Shown here: positions 1 through 8,846 of the stretch, piece after piece | Layout of the letters: every line of letters starts with the position of its first letter | How positions within the stretch are numbered: the stretch's first letter is position 1 | Source of the DNA: Nitrospirota bacterium | GTDB taxonomy: Bacteria > Nitrospirota > Nitrospiria > JACQCE01 | Direction of reading: 5' to 3' | Assembly: GCA_016201765.1 (NCBI GenBank) | Contig: JACQCE010000001.1 | Coordinates: 1 to 37,116 of the forward strand | DNA length: 37,116 nt | Notes under the pieces: generated by a model | What the model saw: the letters and a program-made list of their open reading frames with translations, nothing else | The model's database searches: none | What the model was told of the DNA's origin: nothing | Position numbers and translations under genes: made by a program

Positions 1-1
1 G

Positions 2-154
2 CCGGACGGCGTGGAGATGGTCATGCCGGGGGACAACGTGCGGTTTGAAGTGACGCTCATCACGCCGATTGCGATGGAAGAGGGGCTGCGGTTTGCCATC
101 CGCGAAGGCGGCCACACCGTCGGCGCCGGCGTCATCAGCAAGATTCTCGAATGA
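2..154 (+). CDS. tuf: Elongation factor Tu, C-terminal end (partial)
   Basis: Only the last 50 codons are present; the gene runs off the left edge. EF-Tu delivers aminoacyl-tRNA to the ribosomal A site as a GTP complex. The visible part is the end of beta-barrel domain 3, with the family motifs MVMPGDN, a run ending in [13 protein letters not shown], and the terminal HTVGAGVI. The reading frame was read directly because the ORF track omits it. The stop is TGA and rpsJ follows 68 nt later, the usual tuf-S10 order. Identification is secure from the conserved C-terminus, but the copy number of tuf in the genome cannot be judged here. Confidence 0.96.
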   Translation, partial: PDGVEMVMPGDNVRFEVTLITPIAMEEGLRFAIREGGHTVGAGVISKILE

Positions 155-191
155 CGAGACCGGGGTCGGTGACCATCATGATCGTCATGGC

Positions 192-220
192 TGTGAACTG
201 TGAACTGGACACTGTGAACT
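192..220 (+). repeat. Three copies of TGTGAACT just upstream of rpsJ
   Basis: The octamer TGTGAACT occurs at 192-199, 199-206 and 213-220. The first two copies share one base and the last ends 2 nt before the rpsJ ATG. The usual position of a Shine-Dalgarno sequence is occupied by this repeat, and no GGAGG-like motif is visible there. It could be a slipped duplication or a protein or RNA binding site in the S10 leader. No function can be assigned. Confidence 0.6.
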
Positions 221-222
221 AA

Positions 223-528
223 ATGGATCAGCGAATTCGCATACGATTGAAAGCGTACGATTACCGGTTGTTGGATCGGTCCGTTGCCGAAATTGTGGAG
301 ACGGCCAAGCGGACGGGCGCGAACATTGCCGGCCCGATCCCGTTGCCGACCAAGATCCAAAAGTTCACCGTCCTGCGCTCGCCGCACGTGGACAAGAAGT
401 CCCGCGAGCAGTTTGAGATCCGGACGCACAAGCGGCTGATCGATATCGTCCAGCCGACGCCGGAAACGGTGGATGCGCTGATGAAGCTGAGCCTGTCGGC
501 CGGCGTGGATGTGGAGATCAAGCTGTGA
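223..528 (+). CDS. rpsJ: 30S ribosomal protein S10
   Basis: S10 is a 30S head protein and also the NusE component of transcription antitermination complexes. The 101-residue product has the usual length. It shows the family pattern [14 protein letters not shown] at the N-terminus and the signature [14 protein letters not shown] followed by RTHKRLIDI in the middle, which forms the extended loop. It is the first gene of the S10 cluster after tuf. Its TGA stop overlaps the GTG start of rplC in a GTGA junction, so the two are probably translationally coupled. The start lacks a clear Shine-Dalgarno sequence. Confidence 0.98.
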   Translation: MDQRIRIRLKAYDYRLLDRSVAEIVETAKRTGANIAGPIPLPTKIQKFTVLRSPHVDKKSREQFEIRTHKRLIDIVQPTPETVDALMKLSLSAGVDVEIKL

Positions 529-1214
529 GCAGCGAGGCGCAGTCACCGGCCGTCACGGGATTGATCGGGCGGAAACTCGGCATGACGCAATTGTTTCTTG
601 AAGACGGTCAGGTGGTTCCGGTGACGGTCGTGGAGGCCGGACCCTGCCGGGTCCAGCAGGTGAAGACGCGGGAACGGGACGGGTACCTGGCGGTACAACT
701 GGCGTTTGAAGAGGTGCCGGAGCAGAGACTGAACAAGCCGACGCTCGGCCGGTTTCGCAAGTCGAGCGTGCCGCCGTCCCGTCATCTGCGGGAGTTTCCG
801 TATGAGGGAGCGGCGCCCGAAGTCGGAGGCGTCATCGACGCCTCGATTTTTCAGGCCGGACAGCAGGTGGACGTGACGGGCACCTCGATTGGAAAAGGCT
901 TCGCCGGCGGCATGAAGCGGCACCATTTCAGGGGCGGACCGGCCACCCACGGCTCGATGTTTCACCGGGAGCCCGGTTCGATCGGCGCCAGCTCGTTCCC
1001 GTCGAGAGTATGGAAGAACAAAAAACTGCCGGGCCACATGGGCGCGGAGCAGGTGACGGTCAAACGGCTGGAGGTGGTCCGGGTGGAGCCCGATCAGCAT
1101 CTGCTGTTTTTGCGCGGATCGGTGCCGGGCGCGAAGAATGGACTGCTGTTGGTGAGAAAACATGGATCGAGACGGATCGGCAAGGAAAAGGAAGTCACCA
1201 ATGCCGGCGGTTGA
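525..1214 (+). CDS. rplC: 50S ribosomal protein L3
   Basis: L3 is an early-assembling 50S protein whose long loop reaches toward the peptidyl transferase centre. The product is 229 residues and starts at a GTG that overlaps the rpsJ stop. It begins with the L3 pattern [11 protein letters not shown], and the central loop [20 protein letters not shown] is characteristic. The C-terminal [12 protein letters not shown] is also conserved. It is slightly longer than the roughly 210 residues of many L3 proteins because of N- and C-terminal tails. Its end overlaps the chosen rplD start by 14 nt. Confidence 0.98.
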   Translation: MSSEAQSPAVTGLIGRKLGMTQLFLEDGQVVPVTVVEAGPCRVQQVKTRERDGYLAVQLAFEEVPEQRLNKPTLGRFRKSSVPPSRHLREFPYEGAAPEVGGVIDASIFQAGQQVDVTGTSIGKGFAGGMKRHHFRGGPATHGSMFHREPGSIGASSFPSRVWKNKKLPGHMGAEQVTVKRLEVVRVEPDQHLLFLRGSVPGAKNGLLLVRKHGSRRIGKEKEVTNAGG

Positions 1215-1824
1215 CGTGGTGACGATGTCGCGCGGCAAGGCCGGCTCGGTTGAGCTTGATCCGAAGGTGTTCGGTGTCCGGGTCAAGCCCGAGGTGGTGC
1301 ACGAAGTGCTGGTGATGCAACTGGCCTCCCGCCGGCAGGGCACCGCCGCGACGAAGGAGAAGGGCGACGTCAGCGGGGGCGGCAAAAAACCGTGGAAGCA
1401 AAAGGGGTCGGGCCGCGCCCGCGCCGGGTCGTCACGCTCGCCGTTGTGGCGCGGAGGAGGCACGACTTTTGGTCCCCATCCCCGCCGGTACGGCTATCGT
1501 ATTCCGAGCCGGAAATCCCGTCTGGCCCTGCACGGGGCGTTGTCGGCCAAGGTGGCGGCGGGCGATCTGGTGGTGCTGGAACAATTGCAGGTGGAGCCGG
1601 TCAAGACGAAAACCATCTCGATGATCGTCAAGGGGCTGGGGCTCGATGGAAGGGTGTTGGTGGTGGTGGATCAGCCGTCGGACGCGCTGCAGCGGGCCGC
1701 GCGCAATCATCCCGGCGTTGAGGTGCTGCCGCTGGCGGCGCTGAATCTGTACGATGTGCTGCGGCACCGGTATCTTGTCACGACGAAAGCCGATTTGCCT
1801 CGATGGTCGGAGCGGTGGGCATGA
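1201..1824 (+). CDS. rplD: 50S ribosomal protein L4
   Basis: L4 binds 23S rRNA and lines the exit tunnel. In some bacteria it also represses the S10 operon; whether it does so here is unknown. The ATG at 1201 was chosen over the upstream ORF-track start because it follows a purine-rich AAGGAAAAGGAAG and gives a 207-residue protein of normal length. A second in-frame ATG at 1225 has a poor ribosome-binding site. Recognisable motifs are the loop GGGKKPWKQKGSGRARAGS and the C-terminal NLYDVLRHRYLVTT. The stop overlaps the rplW start (ATGA). Confidence 0.96.
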   Translation: MPAVDVVTMSRGKAGSVELDPKVFGVRVKPEVVHEVLVMQLASRRQGTAATKEKGDVSGGGKKPWKQKGSGRARAGSSRSPLWRGGGTTFGPHPRRYGYRIPSRKSRLALHGALSAKVAAGDLVVLEQLQVEPVKTKTISMIVKGLGLDGRVLVVVDQPSDALQRAARNHPGVEVLPLAALNLYDVLRHRYLVTTKADLPRWSERWA

Positions 1825-2114
1825 GGCCGGACGAACACCAGATCCTGTTGCGCCCGGTGCTGACCGAAAAAAGCACGCTGCTGCGCGAAGGCCACAACAA
1901 GGTGGCGTTTGCCGTCCATCCCTCGGCGAATAAAATCGACGTCAAGTCGGCCGTCGAGCACATGCTCAACGTCAAGGTGGTGGATGTGAACATGGTCAAC
2001 GTGCGGGGCAAGATCAAGCGGCTCGGCCGGTTCGCCGGGAGAAAGCCGAATTGGAAGAAAGCGATCGTGACGTTGAAGGCGGGCGAAAAACTCGACCTGT
2101 TTGAGGGCGCATAA
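1821..2114 (+). CDS. rplW: 50S ribosomal protein L23
   Basis: L23 sits at the tunnel exit and is the docking site for trigger factor and the signal recognition particle. The start at 1821 overlaps the rplD stop in an ATGA junction, follows GGAG at about 9 nt, and gives 97 residues, the family norm. The track's start at 1803 adds six residues with no support. The conserved [10 protein letters not shown] motif is near the N-terminus, and the [14 protein letters not shown] loop with a Lys-rich stretch follows, as expected for the tunnel-reaching extension. Confidence 0.96.
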   Translation: MRPDEHQILLRPVLTEKSTLLREGHNKVAFAVHPSANKIDVKSAVEHMLNVKVVDVNMVNVRGKIKRLGRFAGRKPNWKKAIVTLKAGEKLDLFEGA

Positions 2115-2115
2115 C

Positions 2116-2949
2116 ATGCCGGTGAAACTCTATAATCCCACGACGCCCGGCCGACGGGCGATGTCCGTCAACACGGCCAAGGATCTTGCCAGGCCGAGCG
2201 TCAGGCGTTTACTCCACGGGACCGTTAAAAGCGGAGGGCGCAACAACCAGGGACGGATCACGACGCGCCACCACGGCGGCGGTCACAAGCAACGCTACCG
2301 GATCATCGATTTTGTGCGGAACAAACCCGGCGTTCCCGCCAGGGTGGCCGGGATCGAATATGATCCGAACCGCTCGGCGCGCATCGCCCTGCTCCACTAT
2401 GCGGACGGAGAGAAGCGGTACATTCTGGCCCCTGAAGGATTGACGGTGGGCGAGCAGGTCATGGCCGGTGAGAATGCCGAGGTCAAGATCGGCAACACCC
2501 TGCCGTTGCAGCGCATCCCCGTGGGCACCGTGCTGCATAACGTGGAGCTGAAGCCCGGGAAGGGCGGCCAGCTGGCCCGGAGCGCCGGAGCGTCGGTGCA
2601 GTTGATGGCCAAGGAAGGCGACTACGCGCAGCTGCGGTTGATGTCCGGCGAGATCAGAAAGGTGTATGTCCTGTGCAATGCCACGATCGGGCGGGTCGGC
2701 AATCCCGATCATGAAAACGTGACCATCGGCAAGGCCGGCCGGACGCGCTGGCTGGGGATCCGGCCGACGGTCCGCGGCGTGGCGATGAACCCGGTGGATC
2801 ACCCACACGGCGGAGGCGAAGGCAAATCCGGCCAGGGCAACCCGCATCCGGTGTCGCCGTGGGGGCAGTTGACCAAGGGATTCAAAACGCGCCGTCGTAA
2901 ATTGACCAATCGATTTATCGTGCAGTCGCGCCACCGCCGGAAAGGATAA
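2116..2949 (+). CDS. rplB: 50S ribosomal protein L2
   Basis: L2 is a core 50S protein required for subunit association and peptidyl transferase centre assembly. Starting at ATG 2116, one base after the rplW stop, the product is 277 residues, matching the family. The TTG start in the ORF track would overlap rplW and adds five residues without homology. Motifs seen are [14 protein letters not shown] at the start, [19 protein letters not shown] near residue 40, and [13 protein letters not shown] near residue 225, which holds the conserved histidine. rpsS follows after 2 nt. Confidence 0.97.
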   Translation: MPVKLYNPTTPGRRAMSVNTAKDLARPSVRRLLHGTVKSGGRNNQGRITTRHHGGGHKQRYRIIDFVRNKPGVPARVAGIEYDPNRSARIALLHYADGEKRYILAPEGLTVGEQVMAGENAEVKIGNTLPLQRIPVGTVLHNVELKPGKGGQLARSAGASVQLMAKEGDYAQLRLMSGEIRKVYVLCNATIGRVGNPDHENVTIGKAGRTRWLGIRPTVRGVAMNPVDHPHGGGEGKSGQGNPHPVSPWGQLTKGFKTRRRKLTNRFIVQSRHRRKG

Positions 2950-2951
2950 CG

Positions 2952-3245
2952 ATGCCGCGTTCCGTGAAAAAAGGACCGTTTATTGACGCCAAGCTGTTGA
3001 AGCGGGTGGAACTGATGAACCAGGGGCAGGAGAAAAAGCTGCTCAAAACCTGGTCGCGGCGGTCGACGATCATGCCGGAAATGATCGGCCATACCTTTGC
3101 GGTGCACAACGGCAAAAAATTCATTCCCGTCTACGTGACGGAAAACATGGTGGGCCACAAACTGGGCGAATTCTCGCCCACCCGGTTCTTCAAGGGGCAC
3201 GGGGCGGCCAAGGTTGAGACCGCCGCTCCCGGCAAGCCCAAGTAG
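2952..3245 (+). CDS. rpsS: 30S ribosomal protein S19
   Basis: S19 lies in the 30S head next to S13 and contacts A-site tRNA and the B1a bridge. The 97-residue product opens with [11 protein letters not shown]. It continues with [17 protein letters not shown] and the signature [12 protein letters not shown], all diagnostic. The C-terminus is short and ends in Ala/Pro/Lys. It starts 2 nt after rplB and is followed by a 35-nt gap before rplV. That gap contains an AGGAG ribosome-binding site. Confidence 0.98.
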   Translation: MPRSVKKGPFIDAKLLKRVELMNQGQEKKLLKTWSRRSTIMPEMIGHTFAVHNGKKFIPVYVTENMVGHKLGEFSPTRFFKGHGAAKVETAAPGKPK

Positions 3246-3280
3246 CGGGGAAGCGGTGACGGGACGTCAGGAGACGGCAG

Positions 3281-3649
3281 ATGGCCGCTGAGGCAAAGGC
3301 GATTTTACGGCATGTCCGGGTGGCGCCGCGCAAAGTGCGCGACGTCGTGAATCTGGTGCGCGGCAAGCGCGTGGGCGAGGCGATGACCATTCTGAAATTC
3401 ACTCCACGCCACGCGGCCAAGGTGGTGGAAAAGGTGCTCAAGTCCGCCGTGGCCAATGCCGAGCAGCGGGAAGTCGGCGATGTGGATGAACTGTGGATCA
3501 GCAAGGCGTGCGTCGATCAGGGGCCGACCTTGAAACGGATTCAACCGGCCCCGCAGGGACGCGCGCATCCGATCAAGAAACGGACCAGCCATATCACGCT
3601 GGTGGTGGCCGCTCGTCCGGCTGGCGCCTCGAAGAGCTCAAAGAGCTAG
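3281..3649 (+). CDS. rplV: 50S ribosomal protein L22
   Basis: L22 binds 23S rRNA domains, and its beta-hairpin forms part of the tunnel constriction affected by macrolides. The protein has 122 residues. It carries the N-terminal pattern [18 protein letters not shown] and the C-terminal [24 protein letters not shown], the hairpin signature. The ATG follows AGGAG at good spacing. Its C-terminal tail ([10 protein letters not shown]) is slightly extended. rpsC starts 10 nt downstream. Confidence 0.98.
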   Translation: MAAEAKAILRHVRVAPRKVRDVVNLVRGKRVGEAMTILKFTPRHAAKVVEKVLKSAVANAEQREVGDVDELWISKACVDQGPTLKRIQPAPQGRAHPIKKRTSHITLVVAARPAGASKSSKS

Positions 3650-3659
3650 GAGAGCAGTC

Positions 3660-4331
3660 ATGGGACAAAAAACCAATCCGATCGGACTGCGGCTCGGCTA
3701 TAACCAGAACTGGTTGTCGCGCTGGTACGCGGGAAAGGATTATGCGACGCTGTTGCATGAAGATCTGGCGATCCGGCGTCTGGTCAAGGCCAAGCTCATG
3801 CACGCCGGCGTGGCCAAGATCGAGATCGAGCGCTCGGGCAATCAGCTGAAGCTGACCATCCATACCAAAAGCCCCGGCATCATCATCGGCCGCAAAGGGG
3901 CCGAGGTGGACAAGCTGAAGGCGGAGCTTGAGGCGAGGACCAAGCGGCAGATTTACATCAACATTCGCGAAATCAAGAAGCCTGAATTGGAAGCGCAATT
4001 GGTGGCCGAGAGCATCGCCATGCAATTGGAAAAGCGCGTGGCGTACCGTCGGGCGATGAAAAAGGCGGTGGCGGCGACCATGCGGCTGGGCGGTCAGGGC
4101 ATCAAGGTCGCCTGCGCGGGACGGTTGGCCGGGGCTGAAATCGCCCGGACGGAATGGTATCGCGAAGGGCGGGTGCCCCTGCACACGTTGCGCGCGTTCA
4201 TCGATTGCGGATTTGCCGAAGCCGTGACGCCGCAGGGGAATATCGGCGTCAAGGTGTGGATTTACCGCGGCGAGGCGCTTCCTGAATCCCTGTATGAGGA
4301 AGAACTGCCCGGGGTGGGAGGCCGACGCTGA
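3660..4331 (+). CDS. rpsC: 30S ribosomal protein S3
   Basis: S3 forms part of the mRNA entry channel and helicase site of the 30S subunit. The 223-residue protein starts with [13 protein letters not shown]. It has a type II KH domain with the [11 protein letters not shown] loop around residues 75-85 and a C-terminal domain with [17 protein letters not shown] and the [10 protein letters not shown] ending. The length is normal. The last base of its stop codon is the first base of the rplP ATG (TGATG junction), which suggests coupled translation. Confidence 0.98.
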   Translation: MGQKTNPIGLRLGYNQNWLSRWYAGKDYATLLHEDLAIRRLVKAKLMHAGVAKIEIERSGNQLKLTIHTKSPGIIIGRKGAEVDKLKAELEARTKRQIYINIREIKKPELEAQLVAESIAMQLEKRVAYRRAMKKAVAATMRLGGQGIKVACAGRLAGAEIARTEWYREGRVPLHTLRAFIDCGFAEAVTPQGNIGVKVWIYRGEALPESLYEEELPGVGGRR

Positions 4332-4744
4332 TGCTCAGCCCGAAGAAAGTCAAATACCGCAAGATGCAAAAGGGGCGGATGTTCGGCAAAGCCTATCGGG
4401 GCGGCAAGCTGGTGATGGGGGAGTACGGGTTGAAGGTGCTCCAGCCGGGCTGGCTGACCGCGCGTCAACTGGAGGCGGGACGTATTGCGATGACCCGTTT
4501 CATCAAGCGCGGCGGCCGCATCTGGATCCGGGTGTTTCCCGATAAGCCGATTTGCAAAAAACCCGCCGAAACGCGGATGGGCAAGGGCAAGGGCAGTCCG
4601 GAATTGTGGGTGGCGTCGGTGCGTCCCGGGCGCGTGATCTATGAAATGGACGGGGTGACCAAGGAAGTGGCCACCACCGCCTGCCGGTTGGCGTCGCACA
4701 AACTGCCCCTGGCCACGGCCTTTATTCAGCGGAGCGCAGTCTGA
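4331..4744 (+). CDS. rplP: 50S ribosomal protein L16
   Basis: L16 helps shape the A-site tRNA binding region of the 50S subunit. The product has 137 residues and begins with the diagnostic [17 protein letters not shown]. The internal [19 protein letters not shown] and [14 protein letters not shown] motifs are clear family marks. It overlaps rpsC by one base at its start, and rpmC by one base at its end (TGATG). No oddities are visible. Confidence 0.98.
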   Translation: MLSPKKVKYRKMQKGRMFGKAYRGGKLVMGEYGLKVLQPGWLTARQLEAGRIAMTRFIKRGGRIWIRVFPDKPICKKPAETRMGKGKGSPELWVASVRPGRVIYEMDGVTKEVATTACRLASHKLPLATAFIQRSAV

Positions 4745-5004
4745 TGGAATTGGAACCGCTTCAGCAGCTTCGGGAGTTGTCGGCGGATGATCTCCGTCAA
4801 CGGGCCGGCGGGATCCGGAAGGAGCTGTTTTCCTTGCGCGTCCACCAGGTGTCCGGCCGGATTGAGCGGCCCTCCCAATTCCGGGCGCTGCGTCGGCAAC
4901 TGGCCCGCGTGTTGACACTGTTGAACGCTCAAGCCGGCGCCGCGCCTCAACCGGCGGCCCCGATGGACGCCATGACGGGCAAAAAGAAAAGGGGACGGCA
5001 GTGA
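4744..5004 (+). CDS. rpmC: 50S ribosomal protein L29
   Basis: L29 is a small helical 50S protein near the tunnel exit and the SRP docking area. The first 60 residues match the family, with LRELSADDLRQR, the KELFSLRVHQVSG stretch and a basic second helix. At 86 residues it is about 20 longer than typical. The extra part is a C-terminal Ala/Pro-rich segment ending in KKKRGRQ. Its stop overlaps the rpsQ GTG start (GTGA). Confidence 0.96.
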   Translation: MELEPLQQLRELSADDLRQRAGGIRKELFSLRVHQVSGRIERPSQFRALRRQLARVLTLLNAQAGAAPQPAAPMDAMTGKKKRGRQ

Positions 5005-5306
5005 CGACGCAACAACAGGAGGCGGCGCGCCCTTCGCGCACCCAGACGATTGTGGGCACGGTGACCACGGTGTCGGGGCAGAAGACCGTGACGGTGTCGA
5101 CCAGCCGCCGGATCCGCCACAAGCGATACTTGAAGGTCATCCGTCAGGTGACCCAGGTCAGGGCGCATGATGAGCTGTCCCAATGCAAGCAGGGGGATCT
5201 GGTTGAAATCCAGCTGACCCGGCCCATCAGCCGGACCAAGCGGTGGCGGGTGGTGCGTGTCGTGAAACAAGCGAATGAGCTCGCCGCCGGCGAGGCGTCA
5301 TCATGA
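5001..5306 (+). CDS. rpsQ: 30S ribosomal protein S17
   Basis: S17 is an OB-fold protein that binds 16S rRNA early in 30S assembly. The 101-residue product starts at a GTG overlapping the rpmC stop. Family features are [15 protein letters not shown], then [14 protein letters not shown] in place of the usual HPxYxK region, and [15 protein letters not shown] near the C-terminus. It carries short N- and C-terminal tails compared with the roughly 85-residue norm. The stop overlaps the rplN start (ATGA). Confidence 0.96.
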   Translation: MTTQQQEAARPSRTQTIVGTVTTVSGQKTVTVSTSRRIRHKRYLKVIRQVTQVRAHDELSQCKQGDLVEIQLTRPISRTKRWRVVRVVKQANELAAGEASS

Positions 5307-5671
5307 TCCAGGCCACCACGATGCTGGACGTGGCCGACAATTCCGGGGCCACCCGTGTCATGTGTTTCCACGTGATGGGCGGGTCCAAGCGCCGGTACGC
5401 GTCGGTCGGCGACGTGATCGTGGCCACGGTCAAAGAGGCGATTCCGCAGGGATCGGTCAAGAAGGGCGACGTGGTCAAGGCGGTGGTGGTCCGGACGGTC
5501 AAGCCGGTTAGGCGCAGTGATGGATCGTTCATTCGGTTTGATCGCAATTCCGCCGTGCTGCTGAATCCGCAGGGCGAACCCCTGGGCACCCGGATCTTCG
5601 GACCGGTGGCGCGCGAGCTGCGGTGGAAAAAATTCACGAAGATTATTTCGCTGGCGCCGGAAGTGTGGTAG
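5303..5671 (+). CDS. rplN: 50S ribosomal protein L14
   Basis: L14 lies at the 30S-50S interface (bridges B5/B8) and is the anchor for the silencing factor RsfS. The protein has exactly 122 residues, the standard length. It begins with the typical [16 protein letters not shown], followed by [18 protein letters not shown] and [13 protein letters not shown]. It opens the spc part of the cluster, and its ATG overlaps the rpsQ stop. rplX follows after 9 nt. Confidence 0.98.
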   Translation: MIQATTMLDVADNSGATRVMCFHVMGGSKRRYASVGDVIVATVKEAIPQGSVKKGDVVKAVVVRTVKPVRRSDGSFIRFDRNSAVLLNPQGEPLGTRIFGPVARELRWKKFTKIISLAPEVW

Positions 5672-5680
5672 GAGCGGCTG

Positions 5681-6028
5681 ATGTCGGACATGACGGCAAC
5701 AAAACTCCGGATTAAAAAGGGCGACACGGTGCTGGTCACCAGCGGACGGGCCAAGGGGCGTCAGGGCAAGGTGCTGACCGTGGACCGCGTCCGCCACCGG
5801 GTGGTGGTGGAGAAGGTGAACATGATCAAGCGGCACGTGCGCCCGTCGCGGGACAGCAAGGGCGGCATCATCGAGAAGGAAGGCGCCATTCACGTGTCGA
5901 ACGTGATGCTGGTCTGCCCCGAATGCGGGAAGCCGTCGAGGGTGGCCGTCCGCCGGCTGGAAGACGGCCATGCCCTTCGGATCTGCAAGCGATGCCGCGA
6001 AGCGGTGGAGAAGACCAAGCATGCATGA
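5681..6028 (+). CDS. rplX: 50S ribosomal protein L24
   Basis: L24 is an assembly-initiator protein of the 50S subunit located near the tunnel exit. The product has 115 residues with an N-terminal KOW motif ([21 protein letters not shown]) and the conserved [11 protein letters not shown]. The C-terminal part contains two cysteine pairs (CPECG and CKRC), consistent with the zinc-finger-like tail found in many L24 proteins. The start at 5681 has GGAG at suitable spacing; an ATG nine bases later is possible. A 38-nt gap precedes rplE. Confidence 0.97.
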   Translation: MSDMTATKLRIKKGDTVLVTSGRAKGRQGKVLTVDRVRHRVVVEKVNMIKRHVRPSRDSKGGIIEKEGAIHVSNVMLVCPECGKPSRVAVRRLEDGHALRICKRCREAVEKTKHA

Positions 6029-6066
6029 TGCGGTGAGGTTCACACGCGGGATGACGGGATAAACGC

Positions 6067-6666
6067 ATGGCACAGACGATGACCAAAACTGCAGCGAAAA
6101 CGACGGCCAAACAACGCGGGACCTCGGGGCTTAAGAGCTTTTACGAGGAGACGGTGGTGCCGGCCTATTTGAGTGAAGGGGGGTACACCAACCGGCTCCA
6201 GGTGCCCCGGTTGACGAAACTCATCGTGAATGTGGGACTGGGAGAAGCGGTGCAGAACGTCAAGCTCCTTGACATTGCGACGGAAGAGCTGTCGGCGATC
6301 ACCGGACAGCGCCCGGTGGTGACGCGGGCCAAAAAATCGATCGCCGGGTTCAAGATCCGCCAGGGGATGCCGATCGGCTGCAAAGTGACCCTGCGCGGCA
6401 AGCGGATGTACGAGTTTGTGGAACGGCTGATCCACGCGGTGCTGCCGCGCTTGAGGGATTTTCGCGGCGTGTCGGGCAAGGCCTTTGACGGACGTGGCAA
6501 TTATACGCTGGGGTTGAAGGAACAGTTGATTTTCCCCGAGATCAAATATGATTCGGTGCAGATGGTGCACGGCATGGATATCACGATTGTGACGACGGCC
6601 GCCGATGATGCGGCGGCCAAGGAACTGCTGACGCGTCTCGGCATGCCGTTTCGGGAGGGACGATGA
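6067..6666 (+). CDS. rplE: 50S ribosomal protein L5
   Basis: L5 binds 5S rRNA and forms bridge B1b to S13. The 199-residue protein has an N-terminal Thr/Lys-rich tail of about 20 residues that is longer than usual. The normal domain follows with [37 protein letters not shown] and the C-terminal [10 protein letters not shown]. The Ala/Thr/Lys tail may be an authentic extension, because the ATG at 6067 is the best supported start. The stop overlaps the rpsN start (ATGA). Confidence 0.97.
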   Translation: MAQTMTKTAAKTTAKQRGTSGLKSFYEETVVPAYLSEGGYTNRLQVPRLTKLIVNVGLGEAVQNVKLLDIATEELSAITGQRPVVTRAKKSIAGFKIRQGMPIGCKVTLRGKRMYEFVERLIHAVLPRLRDFRGVSGKAFDGRGNYTLGLKEQLIFPEIKYDSVQMVHGMDITIVTTAADDAAAKELLTRLGMPFREGR

Positions 6667-6848
6667 CCAAAAAATCCTTGATGATCAAGGCGAATCGGCC
6701 GCCGAAATTCGCCGTGCGCGCGTACACGCGATGCCGGTTGTGCGGCCGGTCGCGCGGCTATTTGAGAAAATTCGCCCTCTGCCGGATTTGTTTCCGCCAC
6801 TTGAGTCTGCGGGCGGAAATCCCCGGCGTCAGAAAATCGAGCTGGTAG
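6663..6848 (+). CDS. rpsN: 30S ribosomal protein S14, zinc-binding type Z
   Basis: S14 is a late-assembling protein of the 30S head. The 61-residue protein is the short, zinc-binding form. It shows paired CxxC motifs (CRLCGR and CRICFR, 13 residues apart) that hold one zinc ion, and the conserved C-terminal [13 protein letters not shown]. It overlaps the rplE stop by 4 nt. The zinc-free long form (about 100 residues) is not present in the window. Confidence 0.98.
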   Translation: MTKKSLMIKANRPPKFAVRAYTRCRLCGRSRGYLRKFALCRICFRHLSLRAEIPGVRKSSW

Positions 6849-6875
6849 GCAGACGGCCGACGTGGAGTTTCGACA

Positions 6876-7271
6876 ATGATGACCGATCCGATTGCTGACA
6901 TGCTGATTCGAATCAAGAACGCGTTGCAACGACGGTACCAGACCGTGGAGGTGCCGCAGTCGAGGTTGAAAATGCAGATTGCGGCGATTCTCCGCGACGA
7001 AGGTTTTGTGGAAGCCGTGAACGTTGTGGCCAAGAAGCCCCGGTCGGTCATGAAAATCCGGCTCAAGTATCTGCAGGACGAGCAGCCCGTCATTCATGGT
7101 CTTCAGCGGGTGAGCCGTCCGGGCCGACGGGTCTATGCCGGCTACGAGGATCTCAAGCCGGTCGAAGGGGGCATCGGCATTTCGATCCTGTCGACCCCGG
7201 CCGGCGTCATGACGGATCATCAATCCCGCACGCGCCGCGTCGGCGGCGAAGTGCTCTGCCGGGTCTGGTAA
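6876..7271 (+). CDS. rpsH: 30S ribosomal protein S8
   Basis: S8 is a primary 16S rRNA binding protein of the central domain; in E. coli it represses the spc operon. The 131-residue protein begins with MTDPIADMLIRIKNA. It ends with GGIGISILSTPAGVMTDHQSR and the terminal GGEVLCRVW, all typical. The first ATG (6876) starts MMTDP; starting at 6879 would remove only one residue. rplF begins 5 nt downstream. Confidence 0.98.
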   Translation: MMTDPIADMLIRIKNALQRRYQTVEVPQSRLKMQIAAILRDEGFVEAVNVVAKKPRSVMKIRLKYLQDEQPVIHGLQRVSRPGRRVYAGYEDLKPVEGGIGISILSTPAGVMTDHQSRTRRVGGEVLCRVW

Positions 7272-7276
7272 GGGCG

Positions 7277-7825
7277 ATGTCGCGCATCGGAGCCAAACCG
7301 ATTCCCATTCCGAAGGAGGTCAAGGTCTCCATTTCGGGCAGCGAGAACAGGGAGATTCAGGTCCAGGGGCCGAAGGGGAAGCTCACCGGCACGTTTGACG
7401 ATCGGGCGTTGACCTATGAACTCACCCCCGAATCGCTGGTGGTGAAGCGGCTCGGCAATGAAAACGCCGATCGGGCCATGCATGGATTGGTGCGGAGCGA
7501 AATCGTCAACATGATCCAGGGTGTGGTCAAGGGGTATGAACGGAAACTGGAGATTTCAGGCGTCGGTTTCAAGGCGCTGCAGCAGGGGAAGCGGCTCAAT
7601 CTGACCCTGGGGTATTCCCATCCCGTGATCGTGGATATTCCAGCCGGCATCGAGGTGGCGATCGACAAGCAAACCGCGGTGACGATTCGCGGGATCGACA
7701 AACACCTCGTCGGACAGTTTGCCGCGGACGTGCGGAGCCACCGGCCGCCGGAGCCGTATCAGGGGAAGGGCATCAAGTACCAGAACGAGCAGATTCGGCG
7801 CAAGGAAGGGAAGAAGAGCAAGTAA
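7277..7825 (+). CDS. rplF: 50S ribosomal protein L6
   Basis: L6 lies near the GTPase-associated centre and the sarcin-ricin loop of the 50S subunit. The protein has 182 residues with two similar domains. It opens with [14 protein letters not shown] and has the central [19 protein letters not shown]. It ends with the family signature [25 protein letters not shown]. The TAA stop shares its last base with the ATG of a 14-codon micro-ORF that precedes rplR. Confidence 0.98.
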   Translation: MSRIGAKPIPIPKEVKVSISGSENREIQVQGPKGKLTGTFDDRALTYELTPESLVVKRLGNENADRAMHGLVRSEIVNMIQGVVKGYERKLEISGVGFKALQQGKRLNLTLGYSHPVIVDIPAGIEVAIDKQTAVTIRGIDKHLVGQFAADVRSHRPPEPYQGKGIKYQNEQIRRKEGKKSK

Positions 7826-7869
7826 TGGCACGAAAATCGGACATTACTTCTCGCATGCGCTCGAAGTAA
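7825..7869 (+). CDS. Possible 14-residue leader peptide between rplF and rplR
   Basis: Directly at the rplF stop a TAATG junction opens a short frame encoding [14 protein letters not shown], which ends at TAA 14 nt before the rplR GTG start. It has a purine-rich stretch (GAAGGGAAGAAGAG) upstream and high Lys/Arg content like a ribosomal protein start. It may carry ribosomes across the 58-nt gap for coupled translation, or it may be a decayed former N-terminus of L18. It could also be chance. No homologue is recognised. Confidence 0.35.
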   Translation: MARKSDITSRMRSK

Positions 7870-7883
7870 ACGGGGAGTCGACA

Positions 7884-8255
7884 GTGGGCAGCGAGCAGAC
7901 ATCACGACAGGACGCCAGGGCCAAGCGCCATTGGCGCGTCCGGCAAAAGATCGCCGGCCACACAGGACGGCCGCGATTGAGTGTGTTCCGCAGCCATAAG
8001 CACATTTACGCCCAGGTGGTGGATGATGTGACCGGGCGCACCCTGGTCAGCGCCTCCACGGTGGATCCCGACTTTCAAGCCAAGACACAAAAAGGGTCGG
8101 ATCGGGCGGCGGCGACCACGGTCGGTCAGTTGCTGGCCAAGCGGGCGCTGGCCGCCAAGATCAAACAGGTGGTGTTCGACCGGGGCGGCTACCTCTTTCA
8201 CGGCCGGGTCAAGGCCCTGGCCGACGGCGCCCGTTCAGCCGGTCTGGAGTTTTAG
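7884..8255 (+). CDS. rplR: 50S ribosomal protein L18
   Basis: L18 binds 5S rRNA and attaches it to the 50S central protuberance. The ORF track runs back into rplF, but a GTG at 7884 preceded by GGGGAG at 6 nt gives 123 residues, close to the norm. Motifs are [23 protein letters not shown], the middle TLVSASTVD, and the C-terminal [22 protein letters not shown]. The leader gap before it is unusual for this tightly packed operon and contains a micro-ORF. Confidence 0.95.
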   Translation: MGSEQTSRQDARAKRHWRVRQKIAGHTGRPRLSVFRSHKHIYAQVVDDVTGRTLVSASTVDPDFQAKTQKGSDRAAATTVGQLLAKRALAAKIKQVVFDRGGYLFHGRVKALADGARSAGLEF

Positions 8256-8311
8256 CCCATGCGGGGTTGTGAAATGACACGACATGATCAACGGAGAATG
8301 GGGAGCGCTGC

Positions 8312-8845
8312 GTGAGCAAGATTGATCCGGAAGGGTTGTCGCTGAAGGATAAAGTCGTCGCCATCAACCGCGTCGCCAAGGTGGTCAAAGGCGGCAAGCG
8401 CTTCAGTTTCAGCGCCGTCGTGGTGGTGGGTGACGGCCGTGGGCACGTCGGCGCGGGAAAAGGCAAGGCGGCCGAAGTGCCTGAGGCGATCAGAAAGGCC
8501 GTTGATCAGGCGAAAAAACGGCTGGTCACGGTCACCCTTGATAAGACCACGATTCCCCATGCGATTGTCGCTCGATACGGCGTGGAGGAAATCATGATGA
8601 AACCGGCCGCCGACGGGACGGGGATCATCGCCGGCGGGGCGGTTCGCGCCGTGGTGGAATTGGCCGGCATCCAGAACATTCTGACCAAGTCCCTCGGCAG
8701 CGGCAATCCGGCCAACGTCGTCAAGGCGGTGCTCAGCGGATTGCAGAGCCTTCGGATGCCAGAGGCGACCGTCCGGGCCCGCCACGCGACGCCTTCAACG
8801 GCGGCCGACGCACCGGTTGGAGCGGCCACGGCGTCCGGAGCCTGA
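8312..8845 (+). CDS. rpsE: 30S ribosomal protein S5
   Basis: S5 acts in decoding accuracy and lines the mRNA entry channel. The 177-residue protein starts at a GTG with GGGGAG upstream. It contains the double-stranded RNA-binding-like domain with [28 protein letters not shown] (quoted in parts) and the C-terminal domain with [20 protein letters not shown]. An Ala/Thr-rich tail of about 20 residues closes it. rpmD starts 1 nt after the stop. Confidence 0.97.
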   Translation: MSKIDPEGLSLKDKVVAINRVAKVVKGGKRFSFSAVVVVGDGRGHVGAGKGKAAEVPEAIRKAVDQAKKRLVTVTLDKTTIPHAIVARYGVEEIMMKPAADGTGIIAGGAVRAVVELAGIQNILTKSLGSGNPANVVKAVLSGLQSLRMPEATVRARHATPSTAADAPVGAATASGA

Positions 8846-8846
8846 G

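Noticed and set aside
543-1463. 306-residue minus-strand ORF opposite rplC/rplD
   Set aside because: It lies opposite two conserved ribosomal genes, has Arg/His/Pro-rich composition typical of antisense shadows of GC-rich genes, and shows no domain.
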